Origin: Comamonadaceae bacterium
GTDB lineage: Bacteria > Pseudomonadota > Gammaproteobacteria > Burkholderiales > Burkholderiaceae_C
Length of the DNA stretch: 64,000 nucleotides
Direction: 5' to 3'
Assembly: GCA_947450645.1 (NCBI GenBank)
Contig: CANFWH010000007.1
Location: 1 to 64,000, forward strand
Shown here: one piece after another, positions 27,396 to 35,903 of the stretch
Layout: every line of letters begins with the position of its first letter
Numbering within the stretch: position 1 is the first letter of the stretch
The notes under the pieces: model-generated
Database searches by the model: none
What the model saw: the letters and a program-made list of their open reading frames with translations, nothing else
What the model was told of the DNA's origin: nothing
Translations under genes and position numbers: made by a program

Positions 27396-28414
27396 AATTG
27401 GTGGCGGACATTGGCGGCACGCACGCACGCTTTGCCCTTTTGGACGCAAGCGGTGCGCCCACGCAGATTCAAAATTTGAAGACAGCGGATTTTCAAAATC
27501 TAACCGATGCTATGAAAACGTACCTTGGCGAAGGCAAGCGGGCTGTGGCTTGGCGGGCAGGTGAGCTGTCTGCGGTGGTGTCTATTGCAGCGCCGCTTTC
27601 GAATGATCGCGTCAAGATGACGAACGCGGCTTGGGATTTTTCTATCCAAAAAACGCAGTCGAATGTTGGCTTAAAAAGCCTACGCCTTGTTAACGATTTT
27701 GAAGCGCTGGCGTTGGCTGTACCGACTTTGCAAGCCGATGAGTTGGCGGCTGTGGGGCATGACCTACCGCTTGATACGCGGCTCACAAAAGCTATCTTAG
27801 GGCCTGGCACGGGGCTAGGTATGGCAGGCGTGATGCCCGTCACGACGAACGGGAAAACCACGTGGTATGCGATGCCTTGCGAAGGCGGGCACGCTAGTGT
27901 GGCAGCCACTAACGAGCGTGAAGCACTGTTGTTACAAAGTGCTTGGAAATTCGCATATGAGACTTCTGGTGCAAGTCATAGCAAGACTCACGAGTCTGTG
28001 CCTGCTCATTGCTGTTGGGAGTCGCTCTTGTCAGGTACTGGCTTACCGTTGCTCCATCGAGCTGTTTGTTTAACGGATGGCTTTGATTATGAAGTTAGAA
28101 CCGCAGAGCAAATTGGGTTTGGCGCATTGAAAGAAAAAAGTCCTCCCTGTGTCGCAACGCTCGCTACGTTTTGCGAGTTACTTGGCAGCGCGGCTGGCGA
28201 TTTGGCTTTGATGATGGGCGCGCGCGGCGGCGTGTATATCAAGGGCGGCGTGTTGGATCGCATGTTGGAGATGGATCTCAACTTTTTTAAGCACTCAAAA
28301 TTCCGTGAGCGTTTTGAAGCCAAGGGCGCGTATGCAGGCTATTTGCAAGCGATTCCGACGTGGTTTATTAAAACGCCGCAATTGGCTCTGCGAGGCTGTG
28401 CGACTTTGCTATGA
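27392..28414 (+). CDS. glk: glucokinase
   Basis: 340 residues of the bacterial Glk family (ATP-dependent phosphorylation of glucose). [18 protein letters not shown] contains the phosphate-1 loop, [11 protein letters not shown] the substrate Asp, and [11 protein letters not shown] the phosphate-2/adenosine region; a late [15 protein letters not shown] is typical of the family. It is wedged between the exbD genes and coq7 with 4-bp overlaps on both sides, so its dosage is tied to those genes although the functions are unrelated. Confidence 0.92.
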   Translation: MKLVADIGGTHARFALLDASGAPTQIQNLKTADFQNLTDAMKTYLGEGKRAVAWRAGELSAVVSIAAPLSNDRVKMTNAAWDFSIQKTQSNVGLKSLRLVNDFEALALAVPTLQADELAAVGHDLPLDTRLTKAILGPGTGLGMAGVMPVTTNGKTTWYAMPCEGGHASVAATNEREALLLQSAWKFAYETSGASHSKTHESVPAHCCWESLLSGTGLPLLHRAVCLTDGFDYEVRTAEQIGFGALKEKSPPCVATLATFCELLGSAAGDLALMMGARGGVYIKGGVLDRMLEMDLNFFKHSKFRERFEAKGAYAGYLQAIPTWFIKTPQLALRGCATLL

Positions 28415-29067
28415 CACGCTTTACACGCTCGCCTCTCGATCAAGCCCTTACCAGCGCCGATGTGGCGCTACGCACACTCTTTGCAAAGCCACGTGCAGCA
28501 AGGCCTGCTCCAGTGCCAATGACGGCATTGAGCGAACTCACCGATGCAGAAAAGCGTCATGCAGCAGGATTGATGCGTGTCAACCATGTGGGAGAAATTT
28601 GTGCCCAAGCCTTGTATTCGGCGCAAGCACTGACTGCGAAATCACAGACGCACCGTGAGCAGTTTGAGCGCGCCGCGTACGAGGAGATGGATCATTTGGC
28701 GTGGACGGCTGAGCGCCTCGCTGAGCTTGGCAGTCGTCCGTCGCTGCTGAGTCCGCTGTGGTATGCGGGTGCGTTTGGATTGGGTTTGGTGGCAGGACGG
28801 CTGGGCGGTGACCGCATTAGTCTTGGATTTTTGGTTGAAACCGAAACGCAGGTGGAGGCGCATTTGGCAAGCCACTTGGTGGGTGACATAAGTGGCTTGC
28901 CAGCAAACGACTACGCTTCCCGCGCTATCGTGGCGCAAATGCAAGCGGATGAGGCCGAGCACGGCCTGATGGCAAAAGATGCGGGAGCGGCGGAGCTATC
29001 AAAAGAGGTCAAAGCCTTGATGGGCAAGGCCGCCAAGGTCATGACGACCGTGGCTTATCGCATGTAG
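28411..29067 (+). CDS. coq7: 2-polyprenyl-3-methyl-6-methoxy-1,4-benzoquinone monooxygenase (Coq7)
   Basis: A di-iron hydroxylase of ubiquinone synthesis, 218 residues. The carboxylate/His ligands of the four-helix bundle are present: Glu in [12 protein letters not shown], ExxH in YEEMDHL, Glu in [11 protein letters not shown], and ExxH in ADEAEHG. Hydrophobic segments between helices ([17 protein letters not shown]) mark interfacial membrane contact. Many betaproteobacteria use Coq7 in place of UbiF. It is the last gene of the tonB unit and converges on the lipoprotein pair. Confidence 0.94.
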   Translation: MTRFTRSPLDQALTSADVALRTLFAKPRAARPAPVPMTALSELTDAEKRHAAGLMRVNHVGEICAQALYSAQALTAKSQTHREQFERAAYEEMDHLAWTAERLAELGSRPSLLSPLWYAGAFGLGLVAGRLGGDRISLGFLVETETQVEAHLASHLVGDISGLPANDYASRAIVAQMQADEAEHGLMAKDAGAAELSKEVKALMGKAAKVMTTVAYRM

Positions 29068-29076
29068 CGCCTTGCT

Positions 29077-29373
29077 TTAGTTCCAACCCAAGATGACGTA
29101 ATCTTGATCGAGCACACACTTACCCACATGATTGCGATAGGCTTGATTGCGCAATACTTTTTGTTCAGTGCTGCCTTCCAGTAGCGGCGTGAGTCCTGCT
29201 GCTCTCGCTTTGGCAATGCAAGCGTCTACGATTTCGTTGGGGAGACCTTTTCCAATTTTTGTCACGATGACGGGTCTATCCCAAGGCTGCGGTGCAGTCG
29301 AGGCACAACCGCCAATAAAGGCCGTGCAGCACAGGAGGATGGACAGAGTAGTCGAGTGCGGTGTTTTAAACAT
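29077..29373 (-). CDS. small lipoprotein, paralogue of the next gene
   Basis: 98 residues. The signal peptide ends in the lipobox FIGGC with Cys23. The mature part carries VDACIAKARAAGLTPL and ends NHVGKCVLDQDYVILGWN. The same two blocks occur in the upstream gene 3 bp away, so the pair arose by duplication. Two Cys in each mature part could form a disulfide. No function is recognised. Confidence 0.75.
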   Translation of the reverse strand: MFKTPHSTTLSILLCCTAFIGGCASTAPQPWDRPVIVTKIGKGLPNEIVDACIAKARAAGLTPLLEGSTEQKVLRNQAYRNHVGKCVLDQDYVILGWN

Positions 29374-29376
29374 AAA

Positions 29377-29814
29377 TCAATTCCAGCCGATGGACTCTAG
29401 GCCTTTTTCGCTAATGCAACGCTGTACAAAGTTGCGATAAAGCGGATTGGGCTGATTGGGGCGCATTGCGCCGCCAGCCGCGCCTACAGCGCCGCCGACT
29501 GCTGCAGAGGCCACGCCTTGTTTGAGCGAGTTCTCTAGCCCATGGCCAGTGACTAAGCCACCCACCACGCCTGCTACGCCGCCCATCACACCGCCGCTTG
29601 CCGCACCTTGCGCGGCGGCGTGGCTTTGCGCCATGGGTGTCAGGCCTGATGCCTGCGCTTTAGCAAGGCAAGCATCGACTTCGGCGTTGGCGGCACTGGC
29701 CCCGATTCGGTCGTAAGCCGCGTTGGGATAAAGCTGAGGACGTGCTGGAGGCGCTTGTGTCGTGGCGCAGCCCGCTAATAAAGCCACAAGGGTAGATAAG
29801 ATCAAAATGCGCAT
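29377..29814 (-). CDS. glycine-zipper lipoprotein
   Basis: 145 residues with lipobox LLAGC (Cys16). The mature part has VDACLAKAQASGLTPM, then a glycine-zipper block (GAASGGVMGGVAGVVGG and GVASAAVGGAVGAAGGAM) and ends YRNFVQRCISEKGLESIGWN. The glycine zipper is typical of outer-membrane lipoproteins that insert or oligomerise. The flanking blocks match the downstream 98-residue gene, which lacks the zipper. Confidence 0.8.
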   Translation of the reverse strand: MRILILSTLVALLAGCATTQAPPARPQLYPNAAYDRIGASAANAEVDACLAKAQASGLTPMAQSHAAAQGAASGGVMGGVAGVVGGLVTGHGLENSLKQGVASAAVGGAVGAAGGAMRPNQPNPLYRNFVQRCISEKGLESIGWN

Positions 29815-29893
29815 GATGTGCTTCCTTAAAAGAAGACAAGTTTACTCTTAGCTACAATACAGCTTTCCAAAATTTGCGAAGGTGATCCCCAGC

Positions 29894-30031
29894 ATGTCCG
29901 CTACCTCTCACGCTAAACAACAGCCTGCCGATGCCATCGAGGCGATTGTTCCCCTGATGCCTCTCGTGCTACCCATTGTGGGCGGCGCTCTTATTTTTTT
30001 ACTAGCTTTTATCGCCGTTTTTATGGCGTAA
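29894..30031 (+). CDS. small membrane peptide, 45 residues
   Basis: The ATG at 29894 is followed by 44 codons and TAA. The N-terminal ~20 residues are polar (MSATSHAKQQPADAIEAIVP), followed by one strong transmembrane segment (LMPLVLPIVGGALIFLLAFI) and a short tail ending FMA. A GAAGG ribosome site lies ~10 bp upstream and a TACAAT hexamer (29853-29858) could be its -10. It precedes pckG by 97 bp. No family is recognised. Its clean membrane topology, own signals and position argue that it is a real gene. Confidence 0.6.
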   Translation: MSATSHAKQQPADAIEAIVPLMPLVLPIVGGALIFLLAFIAVFMA

Positions 30032-30128
30032 GGCTCAGTTTTTGATTTCCTAAAAAATCCCCGCTCCTCTGGCGTTCATTGCGATCAGCTGGTCTAGCAA
30101 ATCCCTCTAGTCCTCTCGAAAGCTTTCT

Positions 30129-32006
30129 ATGTCTACGACCTCTCAGGCAGGCGGCGCTATTTCCGCAGCCGCCACAGCGCCATCCTTTGTTAAACACCCA
30201 AAGCTCATCGCTTGGGTGCAGCAGATGGCCGACATCCTCCAGCCCGATGCCATCCACTGGTGTGATGGCAGCAAAGAAGAATATGACCGTTTGTGCGATC
30301 AACTCGTCACAGCGGGCGTGTTTAAACGCCTTAACCCCGCCAAGCGTCCAGACTCCTTCCTCGCACTGTCCGATCCATCCGATGTGGCACGTGTCGAAGA
30401 CCGCACCTTTATTTGCTGTGCAAAAAAAGAAGATGCGGGCCCTACCAACAATTGGAAAGCGCCTGCCGAGATGCGCGCCGAAACGCTGCCGCTATTCACT
30501 GGCGCGATGCGTGGCCGCACGATGTACGTCGTGCCATTCAGCATGGGACCGCTCGGTTCACCGATTGCCCACATTGGCATCGAACTGTCCGATAGCGCCT
30601 ATGTTGCCGTCAATATGAAATTGATGACCCGCATGGGCAAAGACGTGTACGGCGTGCTAGGTACAGACGGTCATTTTGTGCCGTGCGTGCATACCGTAGG
30701 GCTACCCTTGGCAGCTGGCGAGAAGGACAAAACCAGCTGGCCTTGCAACCAAACCAAATACATCATTCAATATCCAGAGACGCAAGAAATTTGGAGTTAC
30801 GGCTCGGGTTACGGCGGTAATGCTCTCTTGGGTAAAAAATGTTTCGCGCTGCGTATTGCGTCCAACATGGGCCGCGAGCAAGGTTGGCTCGCCGAGCACA
30901 TGTTGATTTTGGGCGTGACCAATCCACAAGGCAAAAAATACCATGTCGCGGCGGCGTTCCCAAGCGCTTGCGGCAAGACCAACTTTTCCATGCTCGTGCC
31001 GCCCGCTGGTTTTGACGGCTGGAAGGTCACCACGGTTGGTGACGACATTGCTTGGATTAAGCCAGGACCAAACGGCGAACTACGCGCCATCAACCCAGAA
31101 GCGGGCTACTTTGGCGTGGCGCCAGGTACTAACATGCAAACGAATCCGAACTGCATGTTGTCGCTCTACAAAGACACCATTTTCACCAACGTGGCACTCA
31201 CCGATGACGGTGACGTGTGGTGGGAAGGCATGGAGAAAGACGGCGGCGGCATTCCTGCGCACTTGATCGATTGGCAAGGCAAAGACTGGACGCCGCAAAT
31301 CGCTAAAGAGACGGGCGCAAAAGCGGCGCACCCAAATTCGCGCTTCACCATTCACGCCAGCAACAATCCCGCTATTGACGCCAATGCCAACGACCCCGCA
31401 GGCGTGCCGATTGATGCCTTCATTTTTGGTGGTCGCCGCTCCAACACCGTGCCGCTCATCACCGAAGCCCGCACATGGACCGAAGGCGTATACATGGCTG
31501 CAACCATGGGCTCCGAGACGACAGCTGCTATCGCAGGCGCGCAAGGCGTGGTTCGCCGCGATCCGTTCGCCATGATTGCGTTTTGCGGCTACAACATGAG
31601 CGACTACTTCCAACACTGGCTCAACATGGGCGAGAAGTTGGCTGCGGGTGGCGTCAAGCAACCCAAAATCTACAACTCCAACTGGTTCCGCAAAGGTGCA
31701 GACGGAAAATTTATTTGGCCAGGTTATGGTGAGAACATGCGCGTTCTCAAGTGGATCATCGACCGTATCGAAGGTAAAGCCAGTGGTACGGACACGCCAT
31801 TTGGCGTGACGCCCAGCTACGCCGATCTCAATTGGGATGGACTAGATTTTGGCGCAGAAAAATTCGAACAAGTCACGAGTTTTGATACGGGTTTGTGGAC
31901 GGATGAACTGAAGCTGCATCAAACGCATTTCGACATGCTGAGCTACCACTTGCCTAAGGAGTTGGTGGCAGTGAAGGCTAAGATTGAGGCTAGGTTGGCG
32001 GGTTAA
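30129..32006 (+). CDS. pckG: phosphoenolpyruvate carboxykinase (GTP)
   Basis: Converts oxaloacetate and GTP to PEP, CO2 and GDP, the gateway step of gluconeogenesis. 625 residues, the normal length for the GTP-dependent class. [12 protein letters not shown] holds the kinase P-loop; [12 protein letters not shown] and the [12 protein letters not shown] region are typical. Its stop TAA (32004-32006) overlaps the stop of the convergent antitoxin-like gene in a TTAA. Confidence 0.96.
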   Translation: MSTTSQAGGAISAAATAPSFVKHPKLIAWVQQMADILQPDAIHWCDGSKEEYDRLCDQLVTAGVFKRLNPAKRPDSFLALSDPSDVARVEDRTFICCAKKEDAGPTNNWKAPAEMRAETLPLFTGAMRGRTMYVVPFSMGPLGSPIAHIGIELSDSAYVAVNMKLMTRMGKDVYGVLGTDGHFVPCVHTVGLPLAAGEKDKTSWPCNQTKYIIQYPETQEIWSYGSGYGGNALLGKKCFALRIASNMGREQGWLAEHMLILGVTNPQGKKYHVAAAFPSACGKTNFSMLVPPAGFDGWKVTTVGDDIAWIKPGPNGELRAINPEAGYFGVAPGTNMQTNPNCMLSLYKDTIFTNVALTDDGDVWWEGMEKDGGGIPAHLIDWQGKDWTPQIAKETGAKAAHPNSRFTIHASNNPAIDANANDPAGVPIDAFIFGGRRSNTVPLITEARTWTEGVYMAATMGSETTAAIAGAQGVVRRDPFAMIAFCGYNMSDYFQHWLNMGEKLAAGGVKQPKIYNSNWFRKGADGKFIWPGYGENMRVLKWIIDRIEGKASGTDTPFGVTPSYADLNWDGLDFGAEKFEQVTSFDTGLWTDELKLHQTHFDMLSYHLPKELVAVKAKIEARLAG

Positions 32007-32275
32007 ATCGCTCGCTGGGCTTGGGTAGTTGCCATCGAATGCAGCTGCCCAATTTCTAGATTCAGTAAATTGGTTTGCCGCCACTCGGTGTAGTCACGTT
32101 GTCCAGCTTTAGTAATGATGCTATCCCTTTGTGCCATGACTTGTGAGTGTGTAATTGGCGGTCGCGCGTCTGCAAGACTGGCATCGACTTTGGCGCGAAA
32201 CCAACTGTCGTAGCTTTCGGCTTGTGATTGGGTTTCAAACTCGGAAACAATGGGGTCTTCTAAAACTTCAGCCAT
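32003..32275 (-). CDS. orphan PaaA2-like antitoxin / stability determinant
   Basis: 90 residues opening [20 protein letters not shown]. The stretch [31 protein letters not shown] matches the short stability-determinant/PaaA2-type antitoxins that usually precede a RelE/ParE toxin. Here the protein is extended by ~35 residues past the usual end, and no toxin gene follows: the next sequence is pckG on the other strand. An AAGGAG ribosome site lies ~9 bp before the ATG. It may be an orphan, a remnant, or an antitoxin acting in trans. Confidence 0.6.
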   Translation of the reverse strand: MAEVLEDPIVSEFETQSQAESYDSWFRAKVDASLADARPPITHSQVMAQRDSIITKAGQRDYTEWRQTNLLNLEIGQLHSMATTQAQRAI

Positions 32276-32362
32276 GAGCCACTCCTTGACTAATCTCGAT
32301 GGAGTTAATCATGGCACGGGCGTCGCTCCATTATTGCTCTGTTGCGCTTTGGTGTTGTGAAA

Positions 32363-34195
32363 TTAAAAGCATTGCACTGTTACTTTTGTGCCATCAAAAT
32401 GGGCCTGTGCTGGCAAATACTCTTTGGCTTTAGGATCGGGTGAAGAGTGGCATTCCGCCCAAATCACACGGAATTGCTTCGTCGAATCCATGATGCTTAT
32501 CCCATCCCACCCCAGAGGCTTCACAGTAAATCCAGCACCAAATTTCTGAGCTTTGCAGCTAAAAGCACCCTGTCCATCATCTGATGCAGGTGAAATGCAA
32601 TAGGTGTAACTAACTATGACGTTGTTACATGTATTCACAAATCGAGCAATTTCAGCGCTGATGCCAGGTTGATACCCACCATTGAATCGAAGGCAAGCAT
32701 TCATATTAGGCATTGCCGAGTCATTAGACACTGAAGGTTTTATAGCCTGCCCCTGCACGTAGTTTGACTTTGGTGTCTGCTGCGCCGTGCTAGGCTGTGT
32801 TTGTGCTTGAGCCTGCAATTGCGACGGATATGTAGGAGCAGCTGGTCTTTGCGGCTGAATATTGGGAACACTTGGCGCGGGCGCATTCGCAGCATTACGT
32901 GCCACCAAAATCGAGTTCAAGCCGCCAAGAAACGCATTTATGTTTTCACTTCTTTGCTGATCACGTTCTTGTTGGGCTTGTGCCGCTTCTGCTTGTTGCT
33001 GTGCTTGTTGTATTTGCTCCCGTGCCAATTGCTCTTGTTGTTTGCGTTGCACGTAAGCGGCTACTCTTTGTCGATCGGCCTCTGCAGCAGCGGCTGCATT
33101 TTGCTGCGCAATCATTTCTTGTCGAATTTTTGCTGTGTACTGACTATTTGGAAAGCGCGTCATCAGGCTGTCGCGCGCCGCGCGCGCTTCTTCTTGATTG
33201 CCTCCAGCATTAGTACGATCAATATATACGTTGTAGAGCTTTGTGTCGCTCCAAGTATTGAGATTGGCTTGAAAAGCCGCTACGCGTTCCGCTTCCGCCT
33301 TTTGTTGATCTTCGCGCGCTAAAGCCGCATCGCGTGGCTTGTTGATGCTTTTCGTCACGCTGCCTTGTGCGTCGTATTCGTCACCTACGGAGAGGACACC
33401 TTTCGCAAAAATGCCTTTTGCAATAAGAGTGCCATTTGCACTATATATTGCGCCAGCCCCTTCTGGATAATTTTCAACAAATTGCCCTTTGTATTGTCTA
33501 AGGTCATTCAAAATCCAAAGACCATCAATTAAACTACCATCAAAAATATTACCAATCTGTCGATTTTTACCAATCGTGCGTTCACCCTGACCCCACAATC
33601 TGTCTGAACTGAATTCACCGCGCGACATTTCTCCGTTAGAAAAAAATCTTACGCCCCACCCATTAGCAAAGCCACCCTTAATATCTCCAATATGAACATA
33701 GTTCAGAGGCCCTGCATTATTTGAGGATGTGCCCGTCAACACTTGGTTTCCAGCCTTTGCAACCCCCTCTTCAATGGGTGTTACTTTGTCTTGCCAATCT
33801 TTATCTTTGGCTTGCAAGGCACGCATTTCATCGGTCAAGCCGGCTTCATAAATTTGGTTAGATGTCACTTCTTTTTTGGGCGCTCCACCAATAAATGATT
33901 TGAGTTTTCCAAATAATGACGTATCCGCTGCTTGCGCTTCTTGCGCGGCTTTGTTGCTCTGCATCCAAACGTCTTTTAGTCTTTTTATAAATTGCGCGGT
34001 TTGCTCGCAGGTTTTGGCGCTAATAACCATGCTGCATCCCGCATGAGCGGCGCACATATCTTGCGCCGCGATGATGTCTGGGTCAGTTGCCGCTTCACAC
34101 TTAGCAAAAATTGAATTGCTTTGCGCGATGCTATTGGACAGCGATGCAAAACATAGCCACACTGCGATACTGAGTTGTAGAAAAATCGATTTCAT
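32363..34195 (-). CDS. secreted MORN-repeat and coiled-coil protein
   Basis: 610 residues. The ATG at 34195 (MKSIFLQLSIAVWLCFASLS) is preferred because GGAG sits 8 bp before it, over a TTG four codons upstream. After the signal peptide come a Cys-rich N-terminal segment (KCEAATDP...AHAGC...CEQ), MORN-like repeats at about 165-265 (GGFANGWGVRFFSNGEMSRG, YKGQFVENYPEGAGAIYS), and a Gln/Ala-rich coiled coil at about 350-420. A proline-rich linker follows, then a ~100-residue C-terminal domain with six Cys. The DNA is AT-richer than its surroundings. Function unknown; surface or periplasmic location inferred. Confidence 0.75.
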   Translation of the reverse strand: MKSIFLQLSIAVWLCFASLSNSIAQSNSIFAKCEAATDPDIIAAQDMCAAHAGCSMVISAKTCEQTAQFIKRLKDVWMQSNKAAQEAQAADTSLFGKLKSFIGGAPKKEVTSNQIYEAGLTDEMRALQAKDKDWQDKVTPIEEGVAKAGNQVLTGTSSNNAGPLNYVHIGDIKGGFANGWGVRFFSNGEMSRGEFSSDRLWGQGERTIGKNRQIGNIFDGSLIDGLWILNDLRQYKGQFVENYPEGAGAIYSANGTLIAKGIFAKGVLSVGDEYDAQGSVTKSINKPRDAALAREDQQKAEAERVAAFQANLNTWSDTKLYNVYIDRTNAGGNQEEARAARDSLMTRFPNSQYTAKIRQEMIAQQNAAAAAEADRQRVAAYVQRKQQEQLAREQIQQAQQQAEAAQAQQERDQQRSENINAFLGGLNSILVARNAANAPAPSVPNIQPQRPAAPTYPSQLQAQAQTQPSTAQQTPKSNYVQGQAIKPSVSNDSAMPNMNACLRFNGGYQPGISAEIARFVNTCNNVIVSYTYCISPASDDGQGAFSCKAQKFGAGFTVKPLGWDGISIMDSTKQFRVIWAECHSSPDPKAKEYLPAQAHFDGTKVTVQCF

Positions 34196-34255
34196 ACATA
34201 TCTCCAATCAATTCCAAGAAGACTTCAGTCTATGCGCCAAAGACGCCATACTAAA

Positions 34256-34308
34256 TGTGAATATTCACACCGAACATTTGGATTCTGGATGAATGTTAAC
34301 TCAACATT
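34256..34308. promoter_or_regulatory. two palindromes between the MORN gene and vapB
   Basis: A perfect 14-bp palindrome TGTGAATATTCACA lies at 34256-34269. A second inverted repeat, AATGTT-5-AACATT, lies at 34292-34308. Both are in the 170-bp space between the two divergent genes and outside any coding sequence. They look like operator sites; VapB-type antitoxins often bind such repeats to repress their own operon. Confidence 0.5.
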
Positions 34309-34328
34309 TCAAAACTAGGAAGTCATTT

Positions 34329-34358
34329 TTGTACATCTAGGCGTACATCATGTTAAAC
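34329..34358 (+). promoter_or_regulatory. candidate vapBC promoter with GTACATC direct repeat
   Basis: TTGTAC (34329-34334) and TTAAAC (34353-34358) are separated by 18 bp and end just before the vapB ATG at 34366, so the transcript would be almost leaderless; no ribosome site is visible. GTACATC occurs twice, at 34331 and 34343, a candidate operator half-site pair over the promoter. Confidence 0.4.
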
Positions 34359-34365
34359 TCAAAAC

Positions 34366-34623
34366 ATGACAGCCACAGTCCTTCACCGCACGCAAATCTA
34401 CTTATCCAACACCCAGCAAGCCACGTTGGGTGCAATGGCACGGGCGCAGCGCAGCACGAGCAGTGCGCTGATTCGAGAAGCGATTGATTCATTTATTGCT
34501 GTACAACCCACACAACAAAATCGCACACTTAGAATGCGAGCCGCTGGTCAATGGCAACCTGATACCGCCAAATTTAAGCGCGTGACTTTGGCTGAGCTAC
34601 GCAGCGAGGATCGCTCGTTTTGA
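34366..34623 (+). CDS. vapB: VapB-type ribbon-helix-helix antitoxin
   Basis: 85 residues. The ribbon-helix-helix core (about 7-45: HRTQIYLSNTQQATLGAMAR then SALIREAIDSFI) would bind the operator as a dimer. The C-terminal part (about 55-85), with a flexible basic/acidic stretch ending RSEDRSF, would wrap the toxin. Its stop overlaps the toxin start, as usual for TA operons. RHH antitoxins of this kind pair with PIN toxins. Confidence 0.85.
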   Translation: MTATVLHRTQIYLSNTQQATLGAMARAQRSTSSALIREAIDSFIAVQPTQQNRTLRMRAAGQWQPDTAKFKRVTLAELRSEDRSF

Positions 34624-35015
34624 AAACACCACTCGTTGATACGGACGTATGGATTGATTTTTTGCGCGGCATTCCAGAATCGGTAAATTTTGTCGATCAA
34701 CTTCCCGATATTGTTTGTATTAGCGCCATTAGCGTTGCGGAGCTTTATGCTGGTGTTCGCGAAGGCAAAGAGAGCGAAATTTTAGGCGATCTTTTAACGT
34801 CACTTAAAGTTATTCCGCTTGATGATGTGGGCGCGGCACATGGCGGTTTGATTCGCCGTGATTTTGGTAAATCGCACGGCGTAGGTTTAAGCGATGCCAT
34901 GATTGCGGCAACTGCATTGCAGCATGATTGCCAATTATTTACACTGAATGTCAAGCATTACCCTGCGTTGCCAAAAGCGCAGGTGACAAGGCCTTACGTT
35001 AAAGCTTCTGCTTAA
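34620..35015 (+). CDS. vapC: VapC PIN-domain ribonuclease toxin
   Basis: 131 residues. The acidic metal-binding residues of the PIN nuclease are seen: Asp7 in VDTDVWIDF, Glu41 in SVAELYAG and Asp92 in LSDAMIAATA. It begins with TTG overlapping the antitoxin stop (TTGA), so it is translated by coupling. VapC toxins cleave tRNA or rRNA. The stop overlaps the stop of the convergent hydrolase in a TTAA. Confidence 0.9.
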   Translation: MKTPLVDTDVWIDFLRGIPESVNFVDQLPDIVCISAISVAELYAGVREGKESEILGDLLTSLKVIPLDDVGAAHGGLIRRDFGKSHGVGLSDAMIAATALQHDCQLFTLNVKHYPALPKAQVTRPYVKASA

Positions 35016-35857
35016 AACCGCCTATCCAACCAAGCCCTAAGTTCCTCAAACACAGGGCTAGCATCCACTTCATTAAAGATCTCGTGATAAAACGCCTCAT
35101 AGCAGGTGGATTGCAACATTGACTTTGGCGCAAGCCCAGTAAACATGCGGCTTGCAGCTGCATCGACTAGCTTGTCTTTGCCTGCGTACATCAGCAGTGT
35201 GGGTACGCGCCACGCGCTTGCTAGAGCGAGAGTCGCCGCGCCGCTATCCATGATCCATTTACCTAAGCGCGGTGAGATTTTGTTGTGAACGAGTGGGTCG
35301 ACGAGGTAGGCTTTGACAACCTCGGGATCATGCGAAATCTTGTTGGCATTCAGACCATTGGCGACTGCTAAGTTGGGCGCGATGATGGGCAACACGGCGA
35401 GCAGCAATTTGTCTATGGCTTTGAGTTTTGCGCCCAGTGCGGGTGACGACAACACCAGCGCATTGACGGGTCGAATGTTTAGTGACACAAACCGTGCGGC
35501 GACTAAGCCGCCCATGCTGTGCCCGAGCAAGATGAGCGGTGTGTCCGTGGACATGTGCTTGCGCGTATCGTCCACCACAAGAGCGAGGTCATCTAGCAAG
35601 CGACTCTTAGTTGGCAAGCAACCACGTTTGCCGCTCGATCGCCCGTGACCGTAGTGGTCATAGCTTCGCACCGCAAAGCCCCAGTCGTTTAAATGTTGGA
35701 TGACGTGACCATATCGCCCCATATGTTCGCCAAGGCCGTGGACTAGGAGCACTTGCCCGCGAAGCCCATGTCCATTGGTTTGCGGGGCATCGGCCATTGC
35801 CAGTGTTTCGCCGCTAGTCAGCGTGAGTGTGCGTGTCGTGTTCATAGATAAAATCAT
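35012..35857 (-). CDS. alpha/beta hydrolase, monoacylglycerol-lipase-like
   Basis: 281 residues from the ATG at 35857, which has an AGAGGTG ribosome site 6 bp upstream; a second ATG four codons later is less well placed. Serine hydrolase of the lysophospholipase/monoglyceride lipase type (Hydrolase_4): oxyanion region LVHGLGEHMGRYGHV, nucleophile elbow LLGHSMGGLVAARF, Asp in MYAGKDKLVDAAAS, and the catalytic His in CYEAFYHEIFNE. Substrate not determined. Divergent from aroE with only 46 bp between starts. Confidence 0.85.
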   Translation of the reverse strand: MILSMNTTRTLTLTSGETLAMADAPQTNGHGLRGQVLLVHGLGEHMGRYGHVIQHLNDWGFAVRSYDHYGHGRSSGKRGCLPTKSRLLDDLALVVDDTRKHMSTDTPLILLGHSMGGLVAARFVSLNIRPVNALVLSSPALGAKLKAIDKLLLAVLPIIAPNLAVANGLNANKISHDPEVVKAYLVDPLVHNKISPRLGKWIMDSGAATLALASAWRVPTLLMYAGKDKLVDAAASRMFTGLAPKSMLQSTCYEAFYHEIFNEVDASPVFEELRAWLDRRF

Positions 35858-35903
35858 AGTACACCTCTGCGTCAATTGCATTTCATTAGCTGATCGGATT
35901 TTT

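Noticed and set aside
28087-28323. Antisense open frames over glk and many long antisense frames elsewhere
   Set aside because: They follow the codon structure of the real genes, lack ribosome sites and show no domain or signal sequence.
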